Assembly: GCA_009760855.2 (NCBI GenBank)
Contig: WPIO01000019.1
Location: 1,295,001 to 1,359,000 of the forward strand
DNA from: Cristatella mucedo
Lineage: Eukaryota; Bryozoa; Phylactolaemata; Cristatellidae
Direction: 5' to 3'
DNA length: 64,000 nucleotides
Both the position numbers and the translations under genes were made by a program. The notes under the pieces are model-generated. The model had not been told where the DNA came from, did not search any database, and saw nothing but the letters and a program-made list of their open reading frames with translations. Positions 23,046 to 34,700 of this stretch are shown here, piece after piece. Numbering within the stretch: the first letter of the stretch is position 1; each line of letters begins with the position of its first letter.

Positions 23046-26000
23046 CTAATAATTGCCACCTCCCTCGGCTGTATTAACGAATTGTCATGTCATGCTGGAT
23101 GCCTATTTGTATTGCCGAAACTAATGGACCGTTGAGGGTCTACAGATGCAGTCGCACTATTCAACCTCTGTGTGCGCTTGCCTCAGACTGGCAAGATCAG
23201 TGCAATTTCGCCATGACCACCAGGAAGTTGGCCGACCGAGTTATGTTAAAGTTAGGCTGTCAATGAAACTTGGGCTTTGCTCACAGCTACCAGAGGTGCA
23301 TGCAGGCAGGTCCGGACAATGTAAGGTAACCTGCAAACCACACAGTGCTGTACATACATCCTTATTGGCAAGCACTCGTTAAATGAGCAGAACTAACTGG
23401 AAGCTAATCACAGGGGCCACCTAGAAGTAAGCTCGTGCAACAGACTAAAGCCACTCAGTGGCACAAGAAGTGCAAGGAAGGCTCATTGCAAGGATGAAGC
23501 CTTTAGGTGGCACTCAAAGTCATACATCACGAGCAATCGCATGGCCGCGGATGAAACGTCAAAGGGGCAGCTCAACTGAATGCAGGTCAACGCTCAGTAA
23601 CTCGGGCGGCTGGCACCGAGGATGGCACTGCTGCCGGGCAATGCCGGTGTCTGCAGACGAACAAAATGGCCTGGAGGCAAGAACCGCCGCCAAACCTGAA
23701 AGGGCACGGAATTCTAGGGCCACAATCAGCTGCGCGGTGCCCAACGGGACAGCCGCCAATCTACTGGCCGGGTTCGGTAAATGCAAGTAGCTTACACGTA
23801 TCTCTTCCGCTGGAGTAATCCTCTTTGATCGGCGTTTGTAACTTCTCAGCGCACCCTTTCAGATCAAGCTCGCCTTGCGCTGCACACGGCGTCTCAGTTG
23901 CTTTACCCCATACGTAGATCCTCGAAAACAGCGGAGACGGAGAGAGAGAGGCCATGGCCACATCCGCCATTCCCAGCCGGCAGGCCAGGTAGCCCCCAGT
24001 ACTGTGCAGTCGGACCGGCCAATGAGCGGTGAATCCGCATCGACTCATAAATAGGAAGGCCAAAATATTTTCTTAATAAATGAAAAGATTTTTTAAAGGC
24101 TTTTAAGTGAGGCCACCTGATTGAGTCGCTAGTTCTTTACGTGCGCGGTGCGCTCCACTGCGGACTTCTGCTGAGCCCGGCAGCAGTCTAAGCGGCAGAC
24201 TACGCCCGCCGTGTTTGAGAGAAGAGTTGCGACGAACCCGGTAAGATTTTTTGCAAGTTTCTTCAGCTGCACAAGCGCAGCATCCATCCTTATAACCGCT
24301 AATCCTTACCGGGGAGAATCTATATTCAACAGGCGGCTGAACACGAGGTCCACGCCGTACCTGGTGGGAGACGCATTCAGGGGTCTACGGTACACCGGGC
24401 CCCGTCCCGACAGCCCTCTCCGCGCCCGCTCTGAAGCTTCTGAGCAGCTTACCTCGCTATCCATTTACAAGTGTCATGAGTTTATTTTCGATTTTTAGTT
24501 AACCTTACTAAGTTAATTTACATTACATCGGGCATATTCCCTAACTGATTTTGCCACCGACGGCGCTGGTTATGCAGAAAAGCAAGTTTCGATACACTGT
24601 TAGGCCGGGCGTCAGCGTTTTCTCCTTGTGAACAGCCACCATCGTTTCGAGATATACGTGACCCTGCTTTTGTTTTTTGGAGCCGTCGGTCTCGTACCGC
24701 TGTCGGTTTAGCATACTTGCTGTCGGATTTGCGAAGAGCGGTCACGTCCATCGCTCCAGATACAATGCAGCTGACAGTGCGGCCAGTGTTATGCGACTCT
24801 TGTCGTACGCACTACGCCGTCAGCACGTCTCACACTGGCGCTCGTCACCTTACAGTTGGTGTCTCTCGACTGCCGACAGTCACCTGATCTTTCGCAGGCT
24901 TCTGAACCTCATTTTAGATTCAACGAGTTCTGTTCGCTCCAGACGCGATTCGGCGGGAGACAGCGAACAGCCTTCTAAATTTACTTCCAGCTATTTCAGG
25001 TTACAGTGCAAGCTGAGCCCCTGCCCTTTCTCATATGAGCCTAATGCTCGCAATGGGAGATCTCACCAATTTAGACAATCTCAATTTTCCTCGATTCCAT
25101 CTGATCTTTGCTATGCAAGACTACCTTTAGGGGGATTGTGGGTGCTAAGGTGGCCTCCAGCCGGCTGGCTTAAAAGCGAGCAGGCGCCAATGCCTCTAGG
25201 TCCTCTCTCCACCAGCGGGTCACGCCTTGCCTTCTTGTCACTGCTTGGGGCATTTGCATGACGTAAATTAATGTACACCACCTCTGCGGAAAAACTGGGT
25301 CGGCGTTCGGTCAGCGTTGCTGGGAAGGGAAAAGACTCGATCAAGCCAGCACTGCATCAGGACCTCGCAGGCAGGCTGACGACACAGCGCTACACCGACC
25401 TAGCGCTACTCCGAAACCCAACGCTGTGCGCAACGCCGACGCTGGGCAACCTCTTTCGAGGAGAGGCTGGGGTTGGCACAGCGTAACGCGGCGCCTGGCT
25501 GGAGCCTTTGACTGCGTTGCTTCCCAGCTCTAATAACCAGACAGGTGGGTGCTGTCCAGCTTACGACGGGGGTCTCGCACCAGTGCTGCAAACCACGAGG
25601 CAACTGCGAAACCCGGCATGCCCACTTGGGCCGGGATCCTCTGACCGGCTAACGACAGTATACTATAGCACAAAAGAAGAATGCTCGAGTACGGCGCATC
25701 AGTCCTTCCCAGCAGCTGAAATGTTTAGTAAGGTAGTTACGAACCGCATTTTGAATCTGAATCGCTGGCGATCGATACGCGCGATGGCCGCGAATCTACC
25801 AGCCCCTGTGCTGGCTCTCTACTGCGGGAGAATGTTGTCTGACATCCGGAGGCGGAGCTGACTTGTGACCGCGTGACCCCGCAGCCGACGCTATTAATTA
25901 GTCCCGCCCACTGGGTGATCGCGCACTCAAATAGGATGCATCTCGGGGTTATCCGTGACTCCCTAGAATAACAGCGAGTGATGGGAGTATTTGCACGTGA

Positions 26001-26670
26001 TAGCCAGGCCAAGGCTATCTGTGTAACTCCTAGGATAGCAGCCAGTGATGGATTATTTGTACTAAGTCAGTCATTAGAACGTTCGTGGTTGTTGGTAGCA
26101 GTTCCATCGAAGGCGGTCTACTACCGGCCCAGCGCTCTGTGAACCTGTCCTGCTGGCCTAGTCCCTGATGCGTACCTTCTTACTACTTTTCACGTTTTAT
26201 CTCTAATTCTATGGTCATCTGTATATATTAAATTACAGCCAGAAACGGTATTCGATTGTATTGCGAGCTACATTTGCGATCGATGAGTACCGCGGGAGCA
26301 TCAAGCAATCTCAAGTTGCAATATCGTTTTTTTAAAAGTGTATTATGTGCTAAAATAACAGATTCATGCCTCGGAATTGGGAAAATTTCCGCTGGCTTTA
26401 AAGAGAGGTGCCATGTGTAAGGAATACTTGTAACATGAGTATTATCATGGATTAATGAGTAGTAGACCGTAGTGCAGACATCGGCAGCTATTATGGACTA
26501 CTTAGTTATTGGCCAACCTGTATAGCCATGCCGATCCCCAATGGAAAACATGATGCTGATGCTCGGATAATTCACTTCCTCCCTCCACGCATCTCCATCT
26601 ATCTCTGGATGTGTATCTATCGGACTTTTCCCTCTCCTTACCTCGCTCCTCTTTCTTCATTCTACCGTTC
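23046..26670. other. Intergenic DNA, partly GC-rich
   Basis: The stretch 23.4-25.9 kb is CpG-rich with many overlapping ORFs on both strands, none matching a family I know. An ORF of 194 codons (24677-25261, +) has no supported start, domain or intron signals and is probably chance. The remainder is AT-rich and featureless. Confidence 0.4.
24518..24751 (-). CDS. Small unrecognised ORF in CpG-rich region (77 codons)
   Basis: On the minus strand an ATG in good context (GCGATGG) opens a Lys/Arg/Asn-rich frame beginning MDVTALRKSDSKYAKP and ending before TGA. The composition is more protein-like than its neighbours, and it lies in a CpG-rich block that could be a promoter. No domain is recognised and no splice partner was found. 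It may be a chance ORF. Confidence 0.12.
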   Translation of the reverse strand: MDVTALRKSDSKYAKPTAVRDRRLQKTKAGSRISRNDGGCSQGENADARPNSVSKLAFLHNQRRRWQNQLGNMPDVM

Positions 26671-26920
<250 letters not shown>

Positions 26921-27096
26921 TTCACTGTTCAGCTAGGTGTTGCCATAGACGCCAAGGGTAATTGCCTCGTTAGTTTCAAGGTTTTGCTGCCTAATCTCGG
27001 CTTTGTTCGGCAGCATATTCATTATTTGTCCTCTGGCGTCTTGGAGCAGGCTGGATGAGCAGATAGAGAGCCAAGTTCTTGCTCTCCAACTTGCAA

Positions 27097-27098
<2 letters not shown>

Positions 27099-27126
<28 letters not shown>
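27099..27126. repeat. Poly-C run of 28
   Basis: Uninterrupted C homopolymer, prone to sequencing-length error. Confidence 0.95.
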
Positions 27127-27129
<3 letters not shown>

Positions 27130-27289
27130 CCGCTTGGCTCCTTCTACTACCTTATTGCACAGTTTACCTGCATTCTCGTGCGTTGAGCTCACCTAAGACA
27201 ATAAATAGCATGTCCCTGGGCTTCATTAAAGGACTGCTGGCAACAGGGACTGCTTTTGCTCTGCAGGTCCTAGGCTGGGGAACTCACTT

Positions 27290-27395
27290 TTTTAATAATA
27301 ATAATACATTTGAATAGCACCCTCGGAGAACGTAATCTCTTTCTAGGCACTTTACATTCGCTGCAAAGGAAGCAGCCACCAAAGGATGCAGCGAT
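27290..27395 (-). mobile_element. LINE family A 3' tail fragment
   Basis: An AATAATAATAATACATTTGA tail is followed by the family's AGCACCCTCGGAGAACGTAA and CGCTGCAAAGGAAGC blocks, then cut off. It lies in the TET-A upstream region. Confidence 0.75.
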
Positions 27396-27749
27396 AACTG
27401 TAGGGGGAGAACTGGCACATTACAGGCAGCCCTGCAGGTCAGCTCTATGTTGCCCGAAAATAAACTCTTGAGTCCTCTAGATGCACTCGTCAATGAAAAA
27501 CACCAGAGCGAGCGATAGTTTCTTCACAACGATATCATGCTCTCCTGCCACCGACTCGAGCACTTGGTAGTACAGCCATCCTGTGCAGCTAGTTAGAGGC
27601 CACAGTGGCCTGGGGTCCAGCCATTAGGACTGAGCAGCAGACTCAGCTATGCTGCTCACCTCTTCTTCTTTTTTCGTTTCAGTTGCTCGGTAGGAAAGCT
27701 AGTCTGCTATCTACCAAATAATCTGGGCTTAGGCTGTGGAAAACAGCAT

Positions 27750-28187
27750 GCAGGCTTGGTCTTTCTGGCTTTGTGGACTCTCAGACACAGGTGCATGCAT
27801 GATGCATTAGCGCCTGTGCAGCCTAGCTTGCCGGGGCATTTGCCAGACTTTGCGCGTGTCCATCCGCTCACGTATCACCGTTTGCCGGGACCTCAGAGTG
27901 TCGGTACCTCGCGCCTCTTCCATCCCTTGACTGCAGTGTGTGACCGCGAACACTTGGCCGGCGCTACCTGCTGCCATGGCAATGCTTGCTACGCTCCTTC
28001 TCCGACTGGTCACCGACAGCAAAGCGAGGCCGCCGCGAGTCCGCAGCCGTTGGGTCCAACCTGCCTTTGCCACTGCCATTGCCTGCCAGGACCTGCCCAG
28101 CCATGCATGGGCACATTCGCCCCTCCCCCCCCACCTATCGTGACCTGTTGCTGACATCCAGTTTTCAGTGTGGTCCCAGGCTAAGCC
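27750..28187 (+). promoter_or_regulatory. GC-rich region upstream of TET-A
   Basis: CpG content rises toward the ATG at 28188. No TATA box was seen. A pyrimidine-rich AG (TTTTCAG at about 28161-28167) could be the acceptor of a 5' non-coding exon, so the true promoter may lie further left. This is inferred from position and composition only. Confidence 0.3.
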
Positions 28188-28709
28188 ATGGAAGACGCCG
28201 TCGGAGCGACGGCGAGCCGAGCACACGAGGCACTCGCATGCGCAGTCGTCGACGGCGCTGCCGGCTCCTCGACGCCGGAGCACGGCTCCCAGCCGTCGGA
28301 GCTCCTGTCCGATGGCACTTCTGTCGAAGCTTGCGACGAAGGCGACGGCGGCGCCGGCAGCGCTGCCGACGTCGCGACGATCGACAGCCGAGGAGCTCAG
28401 TCGCTACCGTCGTGTGCCGACTGGTCCTACGTGCTGGACGAGGCGAGGGACTGCAGCTCCGGGCAGCGCTGCACCGAGGCCGCCCTGCTGCGCGGCGACG
28501 GCAGGGGAGGCGCCCGAGCCAGGGCGGTGGCAGCTTCTCGAAAAGTTGCCACGCCGCCGGCGCCTCCGTCGGCAGAGGAAGATCTCAGCAGCAGCGGCAG
28601 CAGCCGGTCGCCGCCGAAGTCGTCGTCAGTGGCTGCCGGTGACGACAGCCTTGCCTTCGACGGAGCTTCGACCGACCTTGACCCCGAACCCTCGCCCGAG
28701 GATCAGCCG
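28188..28709 (+). CDS. TET: TET-A exon 1: disordered N-terminus
   Basis: Codons 1-174 start [18 protein letters not shown] and end SPEDQP before donor GTATGT. The segment is rich in Ala, Ser, Gly, Asp and Glu with no fold recognised. Ending in phase 0 it joins exon 2 (IKKLSPN) in frame. The last third (from about [13 protein letters not shown]) is shared with TET-B at 48912-49023, which supports it as real coding sequence. The upstream limit is less certain: an earlier exon could exist. Confidence 0.7.
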
Positions 28710-31700
28710 GTATGTCAGCAGCGGCGGCGATAGCATCCTGCCTTCCTTGGGCTGCGGCCCACGGAAGAGCGCGACCGACGTCGTTGCAGCAGCCACGTGC
28801 CTGGTGGCCGGTGGCCTCTCTGTGCAGCTTGCACAGCACGTGTCCTCGACCTGAATGAGACCTAATGCTTTTGCGTGTGATTGAATCGCCCGCAGCACCG
28901 GATGTTGACCGAATGGCGACTCCCTTCACACCCGCCTCGAGCAAATCACTGGGCTCGCCCTTCGCCTTCCCCCATACCTACTCTGCCACCGATTGGTGAC
29001 AGCCTGTATGGTGGAGCCGGTGCTGATGCTGCTTAGTCGTCTGATGCTGCTGCTCAGTGGCATGCAGTTTGCCCGAGGTTTGACCAAGATGAAGCTGTCA
29101 GCTTTCCAAAGCCTGGTGTTCGGTTTAAGATCAGAAGCTGAGAGCAGCGCCCACGTGGCACCCACCCTCAGCTAGCTGGAGACCATCGAGCTTCCACCGT
29201 TATAATTTGCCTTCGTGTCTTTATTTGTATTCAGGCGTGAACATCCGTGGTTCTGGGCACACTGTCTACTCAGGCAAAGCAAAAATTCCAGGCGAATCAG
29301 TTTAAGGCAGCTTTAGTAAGGCGACCGAGCATACCAGTCTTGCTTGGGTAGCCCAAGGCTCGTGCGCCCAGGTAGCGGTTGCTGAATGTTGTGAATGGGC
29401 AGTTGGTGAGGTGAAATGGCTCGAGAACGACAGGGCCGATAAATACTGCTAAATATCTGTACATACTGCTAGCCAAAATTTAGTGTCTTCGGACAGAACG
29501 CTCCTGATGCCAAGGGCTCGTTTTTGTTTTAAAGTGGCTCTTAGACCCATATCGACTCTGCTTAACGGCAAATTCCTTTTTAAAACTTTGTAATGCCCTG
29601 TCGGATGCTTCGTCCTACCCATGTGCACATCCATACAAATAATAATACTTGATAAAGAGCCCTCAGAGAACTCAATCTCTATCTAGGTGCTTTACAATTG
29701 CTGCAAAGGAAACACCATCGAATGGTTAGTGGTAGCATGCTCAATAAACAGCAAGAATAACATGGTTAGGGGTTCCGCACCACAGGGTGAGCATGCAAGT
29801 GCGGTTGGTGGCAGCATGCACAGTGTCAGCCACGCATCTGGTGGATGCAGTTGGACTGGCACCCCATGCGATGGCTCAGGCAAAGAGGCTTCGCTTTGCA
29901 CACTTCGATAGGGAAGAAGGCTATCATGCTTATCGTGTGTCTTCATCCGTACTTAGGAAGTGTTCAATTCGCTATGGCGCTGGTTCGTCCCCCTCGCAGG
30001 CAAGCCTCTCTGAGCACTCATTATCATCCTGTTTCCTTTTAGCTATTTAGAGCCTTGTAGCTATTCTCCTTAGATCTCAAAAGCATGTCATGACGACTAT
30101 ACCCAGTCAGTTTGATCGGCAGTGTGCATTAGGCAGCCGGGCGAGCTGAAGATGACTCGATTGGCCGTTCATTTCCTCCGGTGGTTACTGGGGTCTGCAT
30201 TTCATCCCCAGCTACATCAGAGTGGCTCTCGTAATCCCCGGCCATCTTGTTTGGCGAGCTGGTGTGGCTATGGACGGCAGTAACCGTCGAAGCTCGATAT
30301 GCGGTTACTCTCCTTTGTGACTGCACACCGACCAACCGCTAGTTGGGCGCTGTGGTTGTAAATCGGAGCTGTACATCGGATGTGACTCTTCTTATATCGC
30401 CGGAATGTTCGGTGAACTTGGTTGAAACTGTGAACGACCCTTGCAGCAATAAAGTGCGGCCATACTTTGTCCAGAAATGTCGCCGGCAGGTGCTCGGCTT
30501 TTCAAAGTTGGCAACTTTCTCGAATGCAAGCACCTGTCCACCCTAGAACGAGTCAGGGATCCAGCCAACCACTGAACGTGCTGGAGGTGCACAATCATTG
30601 CCGAAAGGCTGGAGAGTAGCCAGAGCACACTGGACTCTTTGGTGCTATGTGACGAAAGATACAATTTGGACTCGGATGCAAAACTTTTCCTCAGCTTGAC
30701 TGCGCCTGCCTGTAGTGTGGCCTGGTCAGTTGGTGAATTTATCAAAATGCTAAGGGGTGAGAAGAGAAACTCACACAGAGCCATTCCATTTTTCGATATC
30801 ATGCAAGTTCTGTCTTGCTAACCACACCAGCAATGTCTACAATTAACTGCACTTGGGATGCCAAGCAGCGTTAGCTAGTCACTCACAGTGGTAGCCGAGC
30901 AGCGAGAATCCCTCAGATCTCACAATTCACCCCCCCCCCCCAATTCACGCCATCGTTGCTGGCCTGATGAGCCTGGATGGCCATCCAGCTGCTGAAGCAG
31001 CTCCTGGAGGCAGTCAGAGCCAGAAGCCTCTGGAATATCGCCCCGTGGTAGATAATGCTGCGCCTGCCTCGGGTGCCCGGGAGGGGGTTGGGGGCCCTCT
31101 CTGGTCACTGCTTGTCACTTTAGGTAGGAGGATCAAGCAGAGAGCACCTGCCGGGAGTGCCTGCCGTGGCCCGGTCATGACCAGCTTGTGTGGTGAGCTT
31201 TTTTAGAACATGGGTAAAGCCGACAGGCCTCAAACCACAAAGCAGTCTGCCGGGCCATCAACTGCATAAACAGGCCATGACCAAAGAAGGAAGGAAGTAC
31301 GATGACAGCCACAGGACCACAGGTGTACTTACTACCTCCTGTCTAACGACCACACCTGTGCTACCTCCCTCCCCTGCCCCAGGTAATCGCAAGGTATCCT
31401 CTCGCCAGAATGGCAGTGTACTGAATGGTTGCAGTTGGCATTGGTCCATGCCGGCCTGCTGCTGCTGCTGCCAGGCTTGAGCTTGGCTAGTATGTCGATC
31501 TAGTCTGGCCTAGGCATGCCAGGTCGTCAATTTCTTTGTAGGTTTTTAGTTAGCAATGAGGAATGAAAAATAATGAAGTTGCTTCAGCTCAGTTCCTCTC
31601 TTTCCTTCCACCAGACCTCTTTCTTGACTTTAAATGCTAGCCCACGGTATTCACACTGTCTTTAACCGATTTTTCTTGACTTCTCTTTGCCTGGGTGGAG

Positions 31701-34700
31701 AGTGTATGCAGCGATGTGGAAGTTAAAGTCCACAGTAAGACACAATATTCGCACCTACAGCTGGGGCACTGCTATCTCCAGCTAGATAGGTGGAAGTTAT
31801 TGTAAGAGCTGGCTCCCTGAAGGCTACAGCAGCATATTTAGTCTCACCGGGGGGGGGGGCATGACGGCAGGGCATGCATCCTCCTTGGAGCATCAACTGA
31901 AAAGCTGCTCTCGTCTCGGAAGATGCTGGCAGGCCTTGATGGCAGCTACTGCAAATCGCGACTGGTGAGCAAGAATGGATTGGCCAGCATCCGGGCTTGT
32001 GCAGCTCCGCCAATGCCCGCTTGCCTGCGGCAGCATCCTGACAACTGCCTCGAAGTCTTGGCACTGTAGCCTACCTGCACTTGGTCTACAGGCTTGTCGC
32101 TCACCCCCACCGACTACTTGCACACTGGCAGCTGTCAGCCTCCTCCTCCTCCTGTGATTTAATACCTCGAGCTAGGTCAGTCAATGTTCAGCCCCTCTGC
32201 AGCTTAATCCTGGGTGAGCCTCTGCCGCCTCTGATACTCTCAGTTGGATGGCCGGCTCGGTTAGTGCTAGCATGCTCTGATCTCCTCTCCCTATTGACTG
32301 TGATCCCCGGCCACAGTGCCTTCGTACACGCCTGGCGCCCTATCGGTGAAACCCATCCTCAGGATGCTACTTCAAACCCTCCAACCCAATCTCATCAAGT
32401 AGCAGGAATAATAATAATAACATCATATTTGATATGACCCCTCAGAGAACTCAACCTATTTCTAGGTACTTTACATTTGCTGCAAAGGAAACGCCATCGA
32501 ATGGTTAGTGGTAGCATGTTCAATAATCAACAATAATAGCATGGCTAGAGGTGACATGCACAGGGTCAGCATGCAAGTATGGTCAGTAGCAGCATGCACA
32601 GTGTCTGCACGTAAAGGTCGAATCGCAAAGACCCACTAAATGCTGCGATAAATGGATGCGATTTTAGTTTATTTTTAAATGTGGTCAAGTCAGGAGATGT
32701 CGTGTCGCAAGAGTGATGAGAGCCGAGGCAGCGTGCCCAGCCTGCAAGTAGCTCGCTGTGTGAAGCCTTCAGCCTCGGTCTTCAAATAGGCACAGGGTTC
32801 GCCGCTGCAGGATGGTACAAAAAGCCCCGGTGCCCGTCCGTCCGTCCGAGGTCCGAGGAGCTCGGCGGCTCTTGTTGTCGTTGCAGCTGCATCTTTAGCG
32901 TCGTTCTGTCGTGAAATTCAACAACCAGGCCATAAGTACTGCCTCAGCTGTGACCTTGCCTATTTTATTGGGAGCGAACTAGCTCAGGGAATTCCGCCCA
33001 CCCTGTTGAATTCATGCTAAGCTCGTCGAATGTTGAGATATTGGAATGGAGTGAGTCCTGTTGTCCTAGATGAAGTTTGTCAAGGAAAACGACTCGATTA
33101 GGTCACCTCTGACGGGGCGCAAAATCCAGCATTTTTTGACCATCTAAAAGAATCGGATAGCGACTGTAGGGTTCAGCCGTGAGTGTTCAACCGACACGAC
33201 CTTGGTCAGAGAAGTTTGGCCACATCGGCATCGCTCAGGCTGGTAGCCAGCATTACCTCAAACCGACCAGGTCGAGGCAGCCTGCCACCCCTTTCCCCTT
33301 TGGGACTGTTTGCCTCCGATTAAACTGTGCCGGACAGTTCGTTGCATGGGCAGCAAGATTGGCTCTTGCGGGCCTCCCCCTCGGGGGTCCCTTGAGACTG
33401 CTGGGCTGGGTCCCTCGCTAACCACTAAAACAAAAGCGCCCCGGTAGAGCTGCCGAAGACGTTCTTGTAGACGACCTTATGCCACCCTCTGATGTCGCGA
33501 GCAGCCGAAAAAGCTCAGCCCACGAGCCGATCGCCTGTCTAGCAAGCGTGGTGAGGCATCTGTGCACGAACTCACCTGTTACTGGGTGCTGTACTTTCCG
33601 GTTACGTGTCTACCCTCCGACTTGCCTTGCTGTTTACTTCATTTCACACTCTCACACTTGCAAGCGCTGCGCTACGAGTAGATAGTAACAGCAGTTGTAA
33701 AGGGATCAGTCAGCTTGGGCTAGTCATCGTGTTCTTCTTGCTTGGGGTGCCGAGTACCACTTTCGGAAGGCCCAATGTCGGCGGCGGCGGTGGGCCGGCA
33801 AGATGCGAGGCAGCTCCTCCAGCAGCAGCAGCAGCTCTGGCGTTCTGATTTTAGCTTCACATCCGCTGGATCGATTGGCTCTGCAGTCAGTCGACAGAAG
33901 CAGGGCTCTCGGACTACTCTGCTATGAGTCAGGGCAGCCTGGTCGTCCGCTCACCGGCATAGCTCAATCGATGGAGCAACTCTTCCTTATTGCAGCGCCA
34001 CCCACTGCCTAGCAACATGCCTGTATGGTAGAACAATATCTCTAGCTTAAGAGTACTCTAATGAGTAAAATAGTGTCACACTATTGCTAAACTGCCATCT
34101 ATTTGGTAGCGCGATCGGATAGTTTTTCTAGTGAAGGGATTGCATGCAGCTGTGATTTGTCACTTCATTAAACTGGATAGTAAGTTGTGGTTATTATTCG
34201 TTTGCATTTTTATTTCTTTATTTTTAAAATATAAAAAATTTTATTTTTTGTTTTTTAAGTTAAACCGTGGTGAAGCATGCAGGTCACCGCAGTTTACTTC
34301 GCCGGTCTTTCCTTTTGTCCTCGGAAGCCATTGCAGGCGTGCGTGCGTGCGTACCCTTATCGTAATTGTACTGTAGCTTATAGCCATCATGCCTCCTGAA
34401 TGTCGTGTACGGGTAAGTAAAGTAGATCGTTCTCCTTTCTGCGGTAGATAATTCTACGGAGGCTTGCTGTTTTGGAATTTTTGGCTGTAGCGCCATCCTT
34501 CACAAGGAACCCGCCTTTGTAACGGCATTCTGTCCCGCTGTGGTATGCAGCTTGAGACTGAAAATCTCGTAATTGCTATGGTTTGGTTCGTACTTTTGAG
34601 TGCTCTGAGTGCTTTCAATAGGATAGCGAAAATCGCGAGTAGACCAAGGTTCGCTGCCGATTTTTATGCTCCAAACTGCCTTTGTGCTTTCTTGTTGTTT

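Noticed and set aside
24677-25261. 194-codon ORF between H2A.Z and TET-A
   Set aside because: No recognisable domain, low-quality start context and a CpG-rich background in which long open frames arise easily.
28168-28854. 228-codon ORF in another frame over TET-A exon 1
   Set aside because: The exon 1 frame used in the model joins exon 2 in phase and is conserved in TET-B; the longer frame is open because of GC-rich sequence.
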